A DNA stretch of 64,000 nucleotides, taken from the NCBI RefSeq assembly GCF_000527155.1, contig NZ_AZUQ01000001.1:2477615-2541614 (forward strand), given 5' to 3'. Positions 25,810 through 34,749 of the stretch are shown here, in pieces. The position numbers and the translations under genes are program-made. The notes below the pieces were generated by a model. It ran no database searches. It saw nothing but the letters and a program-made list of their open reading frames with translations, and was not told where the DNA came from. How positions within the stretch are numbered: position 1 is the first letter of the stretch; each line of letters begins with the position of its first letter. Origin of the DNA: Haloglycomyces albus DSM 45210 (GTDB taxonomy: Bacteria > Actinomycetota > Actinomycetes > Mycobacteriales > Micromonosporaceae).

Positions 25810-28557
25810 GTGAGTTTGGATTTCACCCCCTGGGGCAAGTACCAGAATCTTCCCAGCCCCTATCCACTCATCTGGCACGCCATCGATACAATGGCTGTTG
25901 CTGAAAAAATCTGGGATAACTACCTCACCTCGGGTCAGAAGTCCGTGATTGCAGAGTCACTCGAGTGTCATGATGATCTAGAGTGCGCCAAGGCATTCTT
26001 TGTTTTCATAGCGGGAATTCATGATATTGGAAAGCTATCGGACTCCTTCCAACGCCAAAACATCCGCGCGTGGGCAACTGTCTCCAGTGATCTCGTTGAC
26101 GCTTCCCACGAAGTCACGGAAAACATTAAACACCCTCTCGCGGGGGAGTTGGGATTGCGGCTGTTGCTCCCTGAACTGGGGTTTACCGACAACGATATAT
26201 TCAGTATCACTAGCATAGTTTCGGAAATCGTGACCGGACACCATGGTCGATACAGCGAGTCTCCGTGGCGGTATACACCAGCGGAAGGAACTGAACAGCT
26301 GCTAGGAGGAGCCGTTTGGGTTGAACAGCAGCGCCATTTCCTGAACACAATTTTCCGCCTAGCCGGTCGGCCCCACGACGTCCAAGAAATTAGTGCTCCT
26401 GGTGCCATCCTGATCACCGGCGGTGTGATCCTCAGCGATTGGGTCGCCTCTCAGACGCACTTTATCCTGCCATTGCTGTACCGGAACTCCACAAGCATCG
26501 ACGACCACTATGCGGCCAGTTCGCATGCAGCAGAAGCTGAACTTGAACGCATCGGCCTCATCCAACCTCAGCCTCGCCGTGTTGACCCGTTGACGCTACT
26601 GCCGTTCGATCCTCCCAACTGGCTGCAAAAATCAATCGCCTCCGACCTCGCTGCACATATCGAATCGAACACGCCCGGCTGTCTTGTCGTGACGGCCCCT
26701 CCAGGGGAAGGGAAGACCGAAGCAACACACGTAGCCAGCAGTATTTTCGAACAGGCTGGAAGTGTCGGGCTTGTGTCGTTGCTGCCGACTCAAGGAATTG
26801 CCGACCAACAATGGGGGCGTCTCCACCAATGGGCGTCGACATACGCAGAAACCGACACGGTGACGCTGGCCCATTCCAACGCCTGGCTACACGAACAGTA
26901 TAATGCGACCAACTTGACCGCTCCGGTCGCTACGGGTGATGACGATTGTGGTGACGGTGATGCTCCGGACCAATGGCTGAGACGTCGGCACCGACCACTA
27001 TTGGCTCCGTTTGTTTCCTCGACGATCGACCAGGTGCTGCAGGCTGTACAGCCGTCGAAATTCAACATGTTGCGCCTGTTCGCCGTATCTGGGAAAACAG
27101 TTGTCGTCGACGAGGCCCACACCTATGACCCGTATATGCAAGCCCTAGTGGGTCGAGCACTGGAATGGTTGGGCGCGTTTGGAACCAACGTGATTCTCTT
27201 GTCGGCGACCCTGCCTCCATCAATCTCAACCGCACTCGTATCGAGCTATCTGCGTGGTGCGGGTCGCCGTCGCAGTGCACTGAATAAACTTGACTTGAGC
27301 GTCCCCTACCCAGGATGGCTGTACGCACCAGCGTCGGGTCAACCTATCCGTTTCACCGCGCCAGTAGACGATCAGCCACGGAGCGACGCATATCAACGTC
27401 ACCCTGCCTCGATCACAACCGAGCCCGTAGTCTCCACCAGCGCCAACGCAATCGACGATACTAACCGGCTCGATACGGTTATCGATCACGTCGCGAGGGT
27501 GGGGGACGCAGACGGCGGGTGCGCTGCAGTGGTATGCAACACCGTCGACGATGCTCAAGCTACCTATCAATCGGTACATCAGCATTTCGAACAACGAGGA
27601 ATACCTGTCGAGATCCTGTTGATTCACGCACGCATGCCCGACAACGAACGCCGTGCCCGCCTGGAGCGACTCGACTATAAACGAGGCCGAAAAGCTACCG
27701 TGGAGGCCGGGGAACGATTGATCGTTGTCGGAACACCCCTTTTGGAGTCGGCGCTGGACTACGACTGTGATCTCATGATCTCTGACCTAGCCCCAATGGC
27801 GATGCTGCTGCAGCGCCTCGGCCGTTGCTGGCGCCACCGGTTGTGGCGACCCGCGTGGTCTACAGAACCACGACTTATCGTGCTGAACCCCAACACGATT
27901 CCAAGGCGATGGGGAGGAAGGGATGGAATCTACCATCATCATCTTCTCCATCAAACCACCCGCACACTTGATGGTCTCACCACTGTTTCCATCCCCGACG
28001 ATGTTCAGCGTCTAGTCGAAAGCGTCCACGATGTTGACCTCATGAATTGTGCTCTCATCGAAGATGACACGCTAGCCGGCGACTACATGATCACTACTGA
28101 GACCAAGCGCCAACAAGGTGTCCGGACGGCCATACCTGGCCCAAACCGGGCCTATCCACTATCTTTGCTCCATCCACTGCAACCGCGCGAGGAGCGGAAA
28201 CTGTCGGCGCGCCTGGGGATTGACACGGTTCGTGTCCTTGCGTGCTTTCGTCAACACGACGGTACGCTCACGTTCGATACCACGGGTGTCAACCCCGTCC
28301 CCGACATTGAAAACGACAACTACGACTGGGCTGTTCGCGCCATCATGGCCCGAACGTTCAACCTGGAGCGGTCCATGACCATCGGACTACCACAACCACA
28401 CCGACCCACACAATGGGACAACGATGCACATCTTAAACACGTCACCCTACTCGCCCAACCCATTGACCGTCAGGGACGCGCTTGTCCAGTCCGCACCAGG
28501 GATTGGGATCTCGATCTTGACCCTGACCTCGGTCTTGTCCGTCACCGGCGTGCGTAA
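25810..28557 (+). CDS. cas3: CRISPR helicase-nuclease Cas3, type I-E
   Basis: A 915-residue HD-Cas3, the nuclease-helicase that degrades DNA marked by Cascade. The N-terminal HD domain has WHAIDTMAVA and FIAGIHDIGKLSDSFQ. Helicase motifs are TAPPGEGKTEATHV (Walker A), VVVDEAHTYD, ILLSATLPPSI and LLQRLGRCWRH. The start is set at GTG 25810 because GGAG lies 8 bases before it; an ATG at 25792 and a TTG at 25777 are in frame upstream. It heads the cas operon and is 20 bases from cse1. The presence of cse1/cse2 marks type I-E. Confidence 0.92.
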   Translation: MSLDFTPWGKYQNLPSPYPLIWHAIDTMAVAEKIWDNYLTSGQKSVIAESLECHDDLECAKAFFVFIAGIHDIGKLSDSFQRQNIRAWATVSSDLVDASHEVTENIKHPLAGELGLRLLLPELGFTDNDIFSITSIVSEIVTGHHGRYSESPWRYTPAEGTEQLLGGAVWVEQQRHFLNTIFRLAGRPHDVQEISAPGAILITGGVILSDWVASQTHFILPLLYRNSTSIDDHYAASSHAAEAELERIGLIQPQPRRVDPLTLLPFDPPNWLQKSIASDLAAHIESNTPGCLVVTAPPGEGKTEATHVASSIFEQAGSVGLVSLLPTQGIADQQWGRLHQWASTYAETDTVTLAHSNAWLHEQYNATNLTAPVATGDDDCGDGDAPDQWLRRRHRPLLAPFVSSTIDQVLQAVQPSKFNMLRLFAVSGKTVVVDEAHTYDPYMQALVGRALEWLGAFGTNVILLSATLPPSISTALVSSYLRGAGRRRSALNKLDLSVPYPGWLYAPASGQPIRFTAPVDDQPRSDAYQRHPASITTEPVVSTSANAIDDTNRLDTVIDHVARVGDADGGCAAVVCNTVDDAQATYQSVHQHFEQRGIPVEILLIHARMPDNERRARLERLDYKRGRKATVEAGERLIVVGTPLLESALDYDCDLMISDLAPMAMLLQRLGRCWRHRLWRPAWSTEPRLIVLNPNTIPRRWGGRDGIYHHHLLHQTTRTLDGLTTVSIPDDVQRLVESVHDVDLMNCALIEDDTLAGDYMITTETKRQQGVRTAIPGPNRAYPLSLLHPLQPREERKLSARLGIDTVRVLACFRQHDGTLTFDTTGVNPVPDIENDNYDWAVRAIMARTFNLERSMTIGLPQPHRPTQWDNDAHLKHVTLLAQPIDRQGRACPVRTRDWDLDLDPDLGLVRHRRA

Positions 28558-28577
28558 CAGGAAAGCGACTACACATT

Positions 28578-30176
28578 ATGTTCAACGTCGTCATTGAACC
28601 GTTCATCCCTGTCACCTACCACGGAGAATCCCAACCGCGACACATTAGCATTACCCAATTGATCATCGATGCCCATCTGATCGTCGACGTTCACGGCCCG
28701 AGTCCGGTTGCCGAATCCGGTCTGTTGCGCTTGCTCTACGCTTTCACGTGGCGTATCGCAACGAGAATAGCCCCGGATCTCGCCGATATCGATCTTGCCT
28801 GTGATGAGCCTCGAACGTGGTTTAAAGTTCGCAACGACCTGTTGGAGGCTGGTCGTTTCCCGCCTGAGGCCATCGATGAGTACTTCACCGCTTCAGGACA
28901 CTGCTGGGACCTTGTTGACAACAAACGTCCGTTTCTGCAAGATAAGCGACTGGCTGATGACTGCGTATCGAAGACGACGAAAAAGGTGAAAGGCCAGAAA
29001 CAATCGACGACAACTCCGGTCACTTCGGGGATCAACAAGCTGGAGTTTGAACGCCGCAGTGGCAATAACGAAATGCTTTTGTTCTCTCACCATACAAATC
29101 ACAACCCCACCCCGCTCAGCCTGGACGAAGGGTTCTGGGCGATCCTGTCGCAATTGAATTACGCCGCTGGTGGGAAGAACACGCCACGTGTTATTTCCTC
29201 CGGAGTCGCCAAGAGTGAGGCTTTTAATGCTCCAGCACGGCGGGGTATTTCATTTCATCCTTGGGGAAAAAATCTATACACCACGCTCATTGCGGGCCTT
29301 CCCGCTTTTGATGACACGTTTGGGCGCCCTGATCCTCATCTGCCGTTTCCATGGGAAACGGCAGATGTTGCTCCAGTTGGACCGCAATTGGAGCCGGTGT
29401 GGCCGCACAGTGCGTGGACGCGTTCCTGGACTCACGCTGTGCTGCTCGTCCCCGACAGCAATCGAACGAGCTTCATCGACGGATATCTCACCACCGCAGT
29501 CACGAAGAACATAAAAGGAGCTCCTGACCCGTACATGGTGTGGGAAGAGAAAAAGAATGACACCGCACCACGGAAAATGTCCACCGGACGAGCACTCTGG
29601 CGAGAGCTGGACGCTGTGCTCACTGTAGCGCCACGGCGACGTCAGCCCAGTGTTATCACCGACCTTGCGAAGCTCCCGTCCACTTTGCGCAGTCAGTTTG
29701 GGATCCGCACGTACGCGCTTGCCAGCGATCAGGCCCGCAATGACCAATGGGATTCGGTCACCTTTCCCGGACTGACGCACTATTTGGAACAAAGTGATCC
29801 CACTGCCGCTGGCCGTTTCGCGCGGACGGTGATGATTATCGAACAAGTAGGCCGGACCCTTGAGAGGGTCGCTTACAACACTTGGGTGGCCATCAGCGGC
29901 AACTCTACAAGAAAAAACGAATCCGGTTCCGCCCCATGGAAGATGTTGACCGAACCGGTGATGGCAGCCTACTGGGAACATGCTGAGAACCTGTTTTGGT
30001 CACACATCAGCACCAACGATGACGACACTGTGTGGAATGCGGTCGTCCGATCCGCCTTCGAATCACTCGCATCACTTCTCCATCATCACCGACGCACGCA
30101 TCCCGGCGCTGCCGCTCTTGCCGATGCCTGGTCACGCTTGTGGGCCGAAAAACCACGCCAACCCAAACGGAGTTGA
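28578..30176 (+). CDS. cse1: Cascade large subunit Cse1 (Cas8e)
   Basis: A 532-residue Cse1/CasA, which recognises the PAM and recruits Cas3. The N-terminus FNVVIEPFIPVTYHGESQPR is typical, and SGLLRLLYAFTWR follows. Further landmarks are SGHCWDLVDNKRPFLQD and the C-terminal four-helix bundle (about residues 390-520). It lies between cas3 and cse2 with small gaps (20 and 21 bases), so it is part of one transcript. A GGAAAG site precedes the ATG. Confidence 0.9.
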   Translation: MFNVVIEPFIPVTYHGESQPRHISITQLIIDAHLIVDVHGPSPVAESGLLRLLYAFTWRIATRIAPDLADIDLACDEPRTWFKVRNDLLEAGRFPPEAIDEYFTASGHCWDLVDNKRPFLQDKRLADDCVSKTTKKVKGQKQSTTTPVTSGINKLEFERRSGNNEMLLFSHHTNHNPTPLSLDEGFWAILSQLNYAAGGKNTPRVISSGVAKSEAFNAPARRGISFHPWGKNLYTTLIAGLPAFDDTFGRPDPHLPFPWETADVAPVGPQLEPVWPHSAWTRSWTHAVLLVPDSNRTSFIDGYLTTAVTKNIKGAPDPYMVWEEKKNDTAPRKMSTGRALWRELDAVLTVAPRRRQPSVITDLAKLPSTLRSQFGIRTYALASDQARNDQWDSVTFPGLTHYLEQSDPTAAGRFARTVMIIEQVGRTLERVAYNTWVAISGNSTRKNESGSAPWKMLTEPVMAAYWEHAENLFWSHISTNDDDTVWNAVVRSAFESLASLLHHHRRTHPGAAALADAWSRLWAEKPRQPKRS

Positions 30177-30197
30177 ATCATTCTGAAAGGACACGCC

Positions 30198-30881
30198 ATG
30201 ACCGACGATCCCAGCCTGCCAGTTCGATCTAAGGCAGATATCGCGGCGTTCATACCGGCCGTTCGTACACTCTGCGCGAGTGATACGCAAGCGCGTGTTG
30301 ATTTGCGCGATGGTCTTGGTCGACCTCGACGCCATTGGCGTCGCATGCACCGCCACTTGGTGTCCTTCCTTGACAATGACCTCAAGAGTTATATCCGCTC
30401 TCCCCTGTATATTGTCGCGTCGCTGATCGCCACCCACCCGGATCTGGTCGCTGTCACCCCGACCGACGATCATGGCGGACCCAGTCTCGGCACATCACTG
30501 GGGGAACTGGCGTTTCACCCTGACGGTCTTGCCAAGGGAAGCGCTCAAAGACAACTCGACTGGTTCAGTTACCGTGACCTTGATTTGATTAACCGCCAAT
30601 TGCCCCCAGTGATAGCGCATATTGCCCGAACCGGCGTTCTGTTCAGCTGGGAGCGTCTTACACGTGACCTCACCGACTGGACCTATCGGCGCGACGATGT
30701 ACTCAATAACTGGTATTTCGATTTCGCCATCACCGTCAAAAAGCACGATCCCACCGCATTAGACGAATCGACAACGAACAGGATTCATCGTGAACGACAA
30801 CATAAACATCGCTGTTTCGAAACCCATCCACATCGGCGTGCATATGCTGCAAGCGTTCCCGGCGTCACTTCCGAACCGTGA
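30198..30881 (+). CDS. cse2: Cascade small subunit Cse2
   Basis: A 227-residue Cse2/CasB, which bridges the Cascade backbone and stabilises the displaced DNA strand. Recognised by place and by helical signature: a conserved Arg-rich helix region (LVSFLDNDLKSYIRS) and LGTSLGELAFHPDG; later SYRDLDLINRQLPPVIAHIA. It is longer than E. coli Cse2 and its last 30 residues (HRERQHKHRCFE) overlap the start of cas7 in another frame by 92 bases. GAAAGGA precedes the ATG. Confidence 0.8.
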   Translation: MTDDPSLPVRSKADIAAFIPAVRTLCASDTQARVDLRDGLGRPRRHWRRMHRHLVSFLDNDLKSYIRSPLYIVASLIATHPDLVAVTPTDDHGGPSLGTSLGELAFHPDGLAKGSAQRQLDWFSYRDLDLINRQLPPVIAHIARTGVLFSWERLTRDLTDWTYRRDDVLNNWYFDFAITVKKHDPTALDESTTNRIHRERQHKHRCFETHPHRRAYAASVPGVTSEP

Positions 30882-32010
30882 CCAGCACGGTCGTCCCAAA
30901 GACGTCTACTATGGCGGCCATTTGCGGATGCGGATTTCCAGCCAAAACCTGAAACGACACCATCGCCTCGACTTCGAGTCGGGACTAGCCGAACGCGCCA
31001 TCCGCTCCAGGCGCTGGCCCCAACGGCTCGCCAACAGTCTCATCAACGACTATGGATGGGATGCGGAGGCTGCTGAGGCGGCGTGGAGCCACGTTTCAGA
31101 AGCGCTGAAGGGCAAGTTGGTCGCAACTGGTGGGACCAGGGACGACTCTGAGAAGGAACGGAAGACCGCCTCTCTCGTATTCCTCCCCGAACAGGCTCTC
31201 TACAGCCTCGCTGAACTGTGCGACCGCTACCGTGACACGATCGCCGCCAGTGATGTCACCGAAACCCGCAGCGCACCGATCCTCGACCGGAAGAAAGTCA
31301 ATAGAATATTTTTGTCGTCGAACATTGTTGTTGACATGTTCGGACGTATGCTCACCGAAGTTCCCGACGCCGGCATCGACGGCAGCCTGGGTGTCGCTCA
31401 CGCGTTTAGTACTCACGCTGCGGAACCACAACTGGACTCGTTCACTGCCGTTGACGATTGGGAAACGCTCGCCGACGGTGCTGCGAACACCGCCACCGCC
31501 TATATGCAAGCAAGTGAACTGGCTACCGGCACATTCTACCGATACGCCACTGTGAACATAACCGATCTCATCGCAAATACCGCCCGCGACAACAAACTCA
31601 CTGACACACCCGCTGACCGCGATACGCTCAAAGAAGCCTTGACCACTCTGTTGGCCTGCATAATCGAATACAATCCGCAAGCGAAGAAGAACTCGACTGC
31701 GCCCCACACGCTCCCCAACCTCGTGTACATGACCGTGCGAGAAGGGCGCCCTTTTTCTGCAGCGGCCGCATTCGAAAAACCGATTGTCAACCGCGGCACC
31801 AGCGGATATATGGAACCTTCCAAGGAGGCGCTCAACACACACATCCGGAGGCTGAAAAACTTCACCAAACAGCGCGGTGACCTGTTCAACGGCTACGCCA
31901 GCTTCGACGAAACAACACACGAGGACCTAGGAACACAGTACAAGGCATTCGACGATGCCATCGCTGAAGCCGTGGCCGTCGCATTGGACAACAACGGAGA
32001 CCAACGATGA
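30790..32010 (+). CDS. cas7e: Cascade backbone subunit Cas7e (Cse4/CasC)
   Basis: A 406-residue Cas7e. Six copies form the backbone that holds crRNA. The family N-terminus is clear: IHIGVHMLQAFPASLPNRDQ followed by PKDVYYGGHLRMRISSQN, with the RNA-binding loop. GTG at 30790 is supported by AGGA 7 bases upstream; without it the first strand would be lost. That start lies inside cse2, an overlap of 92 bases. The stop overlaps the cas5 ATG. Confidence 0.9.
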   Translation: MNDNINIAVSKPIHIGVHMLQAFPASLPNRDQHGRPKDVYYGGHLRMRISSQNLKRHHRLDFESGLAERAIRSRRWPQRLANSLINDYGWDAEAAEAAWSHVSEALKGKLVATGGTRDDSEKERKTASLVFLPEQALYSLAELCDRYRDTIAASDVTETRSAPILDRKKVNRIFLSSNIVVDMFGRMLTEVPDAGIDGSLGVAHAFSTHAAEPQLDSFTAVDDWETLADGAANTATAYMQASELATGTFYRYATVNITDLIANTARDNKLTDTPADRDTLKEALTTLLACIIEYNPQAKKNSTAPHTLPNLVYMTVREGRPFSAAAAFEKPIVNRGTSGYMEPSKEALNTHIRRLKNFTKQRGDLFNGYASFDETTHEDLGTQYKAFDDAIAEAVAVALDNNGDQR

Positions 32011-32747
32011 ACGGTCTGATACTGCGCCTTGCCGGTCCCCTGCAATCTTGGGGCCACCGTAGCCGTTTTAACCATCGCGACTCCGCCAGGTACCCCACCC
32101 GGTCAGGGTTGGAGGGCCTCATCGCCGCCTGCCTCGGCCAGTCTCGGGGCAGGCGGCCCGACCTCCTTGGCAGACTGGGGTTTACCATCCGTATCGACCG
32201 AGCCGGTCGCGTTGTTACCGATTACCACACCGTCGGCGGGGGCATCCGCAACGGACAGCAACAGCCTGTCAACCCGAACGGCAAAAATGTTGCGAACCAA
32301 GCAGAAACGCACCGAACCTATTTGTCCGACGCCGCATTCACCGTCGCCGTCCAAGCACCTGACAATGACCTATCCGCTCTCCGAGAGGCGATCGATTGTC
32401 CCATCTACGCGCCCTACCTTGGCCGGCGTTCGTGCGCCCCTGCGGAACCGTTTCTCCTTGCCCGCCAAACAAGCGAGCCGATCGAAGACCTTCTACAACG
32501 CATACCACTACAACAGACGGCCACTCACGTGAGCTCGGAAACCATAGATGTTGACTTTATATGGGAACAGCAACCACAGGAGCGTATCTCCCGCCCGGTC
32601 GAACTATTTGACCAACCTAGCGGCTCTGGACGAGTCATGTATCGCAACGTTCGATGGAAATCAACGGAACCGTTGCCCAGCAGTCTGGTAACAGAAGAAC
32701 CGTGGCCCGAAGCCCTGTCGGATTATATGGAAGGAACCCAGGAATGA
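32007..32747 (+). CDS. cas5e: Cascade subunit Cas5e (CasD)
   Basis: A 246-residue Cas5e, which caps the 5' handle of the crRNA. Signature MNGLILRLAGPLQSWG, then RDSARYPTRSGLEGLIAACL with a Gly-rich turn. ATGA overlaps on both sides link it to cas7 and cas6. GGAG lies 6 bases upstream. The length is normal for the family. Confidence 0.92.
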   Translation: MNGLILRLAGPLQSWGHRSRFNHRDSARYPTRSGLEGLIAACLGQSRGRRPDLLGRLGFTIRIDRAGRVVTDYHTVGGGIRNGQQQPVNPNGKNVANQAETHRTYLSDAAFTVAVQAPDNDLSALREAIDCPIYAPYLGRRSCAPAEPFLLARQTSEPIEDLLQRIPLQQTATHVSSETIDVDFIWEQQPQERISRPVELFDQPSGSGRVMYRNVRWKSTEPLPSSLVTEEPWPEALSDYMEGTQE

Positions 32748-33385
32748 CGGACCTAACCCTAGCGCGTATCCGTATGAATCCGCACCACCCTGGCGCACGT
32801 CAATGCTTGCGATCTATGAACGATATGCACCGCACCATCATGAAACTAGTGCCCGACGGACTTGGCGACGAGGCACGATCTAAAGCCAACCTACTCTACC
32901 GCGTGGACACATCGGATCAGCCCACCGTTTTTATTCAGTCGACCGAACAGCTCCGCGTTGGCGAAATACCCCCAAAGTGGGGGACGGTCGAAACCCGGTC
33001 GCTCACACCCATGCTGCAAGTCATCGACAAAGGCATGCGCGTCGCTTACCACGCCACGTTGAACCCGACCGAACACGTTAAGGTCACAACCCGAAAAGGT
33101 CGAGTCAAATCAGTGCGTAAAGCCATGCCACCAGGAAAAGATCGCCAATGGTGGCATAATCGTGCCCGCCGGGCAGGCCTCGATCTCGACACGTGCGAAT
33201 ACCACAAACCCACATGGCCCCCGTTGCAACGTAACCACGACCGTAACCGCGGAGAGCTTAAACTCGTCGAATTCACCGGCACAGCGGTCATCACCGATCC
33301 GGACGCACTCACGTCAGCCATCATCAACGGAATAGGTCGCGGTAAGGCCTATGGCGCTGGCCTGCTCACGCTCAAACCAGCATAA
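32744..33385 (+). CDS. cas6e: CRISPR repeat endonuclease Cas6e (Cse3/CasE)
   Basis: A 213-residue Cas6e, which cuts the repeat RNA and stays as the 3' cap of Cascade. The N-terminal strand LARIRMNPHHPGARQCL has the family's early histidine pair, and the C-terminal glycine-rich loop reads GIGRGKAYGAGLLTLKP. The start at 32744 overlaps the cas5 stop as ATGA; a longer frame from 32654 would run inside cas5 and is rejected. AAGGAACCCAGG precedes it. Confidence 0.9.
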   Translation: MTDLTLARIRMNPHHPGARQCLRSMNDMHRTIMKLVPDGLGDEARSKANLLYRVDTSDQPTVFIQSTEQLRVGEIPPKWGTVETRSLTPMLQVIDKGMRVAYHATLNPTEHVKVTTRKGRVKSVRKAMPPGKDRQWWHNRARRAGLDLDTCEYHKPTWPPLQRNHDRNRGELKLVEFTGTAVITDPDALTSAIINGIGRGKAYGAGLLTLKPA

Positions 33386-33397
33386 GGAACGGCCACA

Positions 33398-34366
33398 ATG
33401 ACAACCAACGTAGGGGATCCACGCGCCAGACTCAATCGACCTACTCTCGCATTGATCCCGCGTGTTGCCGACTCCCTATCATTCCTGTATATCAATTTCT
33501 GTCGAGTCATCCAAGATGATACCGGTGTTACGGCCCTCATCGCAGCCGATAACCGTACTGACACCGTATCGCTTCCTACCGCAGCGCTTTCCTGCCTAAT
33601 CCTAGGGCCGGGAACATCGATCACCACCCCGGCACAGGCCACGCTGGCGCGCCACGGCACTACAGTTGTGCACGCTGGCGATGGCGGTGTTCGAGCGTAT
33701 GCTTCCACAATTTCCGACTCTCATAACAGTCGTTGGCTAGAGCAACAAGCCAGCAACTGGGCAGATCCGAATCAGCACCTAGAGGTAGCTAAGCGACTGT
33801 ACCAAACACGATTTCCCGACAGACTCCCCTCGAACGTCACCATCGACCGGCTACGTGGATTCGAAGGCCAGCGCATGAAAGCGCTATACCGAACCCACGC
33901 TCAACAACATCGCCTACGACCGTTTAAACGAAATTACGATCCCCATGATTGGGAAGAGTCTGACCCAGTCAATAAAGCCCTCTCTGCTGCGAACACATGC
34001 CTATACGGGATCGTCCACAGTGCAATTACAGCCATAGGGGCATCACCTGGACTCGGGTTCATACATAAGGGCAAAGCCCTCGCATTTGTTTACGATATTG
34101 CTGATATCTACAAGGCAGAACTTACGATACCCCTGGCTTTCTCTCTGCACTCCTCGGTTGATCCAGAACGCGAGGCTCGCATCCGGCTTAGGGAAGGACT
34201 TCAGCTGTTTAAACTCATGCCTCGTATTATTGACGACATCAAATATATATTGACGCCGGAAGAGGGTGTGGAGGATGGTGTACATGAACGGTCACATCGC
34301 AACCTAGTTCACCTATGGGATCCAGTCGTAGGCGCTGTTGAAGCGGGTCGCAACTACGCTGATTAG
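33398..34366 (+). CDS. cas1: Spacer integrase Cas1, type I-E
   Basis: A 322-residue Cas1 that, with Cas2, inserts new spacers at the leader end. Active-site landmarks are LRGFEGQRMKALY (catalytic Glu), PGLGFIHKGKALAF (His) and VYDIADIYKAE (Asp). The N-terminal beta domain has DDTGVTALIAADN. AAGGA precedes the ATG. It is 12 bases after cas6 and 14 before cas2. All expected catalytic residues are present, so adaptation should be intact. Confidence 0.93.
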   Translation: MTTNVGDPRARLNRPTLALIPRVADSLSFLYINFCRVIQDDTGVTALIAADNRTDTVSLPTAALSCLILGPGTSITTPAQATLARHGTTVVHAGDGGVRAYASTISDSHNSRWLEQQASNWADPNQHLEVAKRLYQTRFPDRLPSNVTIDRLRGFEGQRMKALYRTHAQQHRLRPFKRNYDPHDWEESDPVNKALSAANTCLYGIVHSAITAIGASPGLGFIHKGKALAFVYDIADIYKAELTIPLAFSLHSSVDPEREARIRLREGLQLFKLMPRIIDDIKYILTPEEGVEDGVHERSHRNLVHLWDPVVGAVEAGRNYAD

Positions 34367-34380
34367 GAGGAAAATCCAGA

Positions 34381-34749
34381 ATGCCGAAAATGTGCATTAT
34401 TTCTACAACAGCAGTGCCTGACCATGTTGAAGGGGCCTTGCGACGCTGGATGATCGAGCCTATGCCGGGGCTATTCGTAGGGGCGATCTCTGCACGAATA
34501 CGCGATCAACTTTGGGAGCTTGTAGCAGAATCCGTTCAGGACGGTGCGGCAGTGCTTATACGGTCAAACAAATCTGAACAGAATTTTCTCATGGAAACAG
34601 CAGGGGAGCGGCGGCGATCGTTGGACGATTTCGATGGCTTGACTCTTGTTCGGTTTCGAGGAAATCAGTCGGATCTTCAATCAGACTCAGCAGTGCCCTG
34701 GTTATCACGAAATGATAACGTAGCTAAGAAAACCCAGGTAAGAGAGTGA
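34381..34749 (+). CDS. cas2: Cas2e, with a C-terminal tail encoded by the CRISPR leader
   Basis: A 122-residue type I-E Cas2, the scaffold of the Cas1-Cas2 integrase. The core runs from MPKMCIISTTAVPDHVEGAL to LDDFDGLTLVRFRG, about 95 residues, as in E. coli. The last ~27 residues (NQSDLQSDSAVPWLSRNDNV then AKKTQVRE) have no counterpart in standard Cas2 and are encoded by the region that serves as the leader of array 1. The stop TGA shares bases with the first repeat. GGAGG precedes the ATG. Whether the tail is structured is unknown. Confidence 0.88.
   Translation: MPKMCIISTTAVPDHVEGALRRWMIEPMPGLFVGAISARIRDQLWELVAESVQDGAAVLIRSNKSEQNFLMETAGERRRSLDDFDGLTLVRFRGNQSDLQSDSAVPWLSRNDNVAKKTQVRE
34699..34747 (+). 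promoter_or_regulatory. Leader of CRISPR array 1, inside the end of cas2
   Basis: These 49 bases directly before the first repeat match the 49 bases before array 2 (38049-38097) at 36 positions without gaps. They hold an inverted repeat GTTATCA/TGATAAC and end in AAACCCAGGTAAGAGAGT. Conservation in front of two arrays identifies them as the leader-proximal signal for spacer insertion. Confidence 0.75.

Noticed and set aside
32654-32743. Longer Cas6e with 30 additional residues
   Set aside because: It would run inside cas5; the ATGA-coupled ATG at 32744 starts at the family's first strand.
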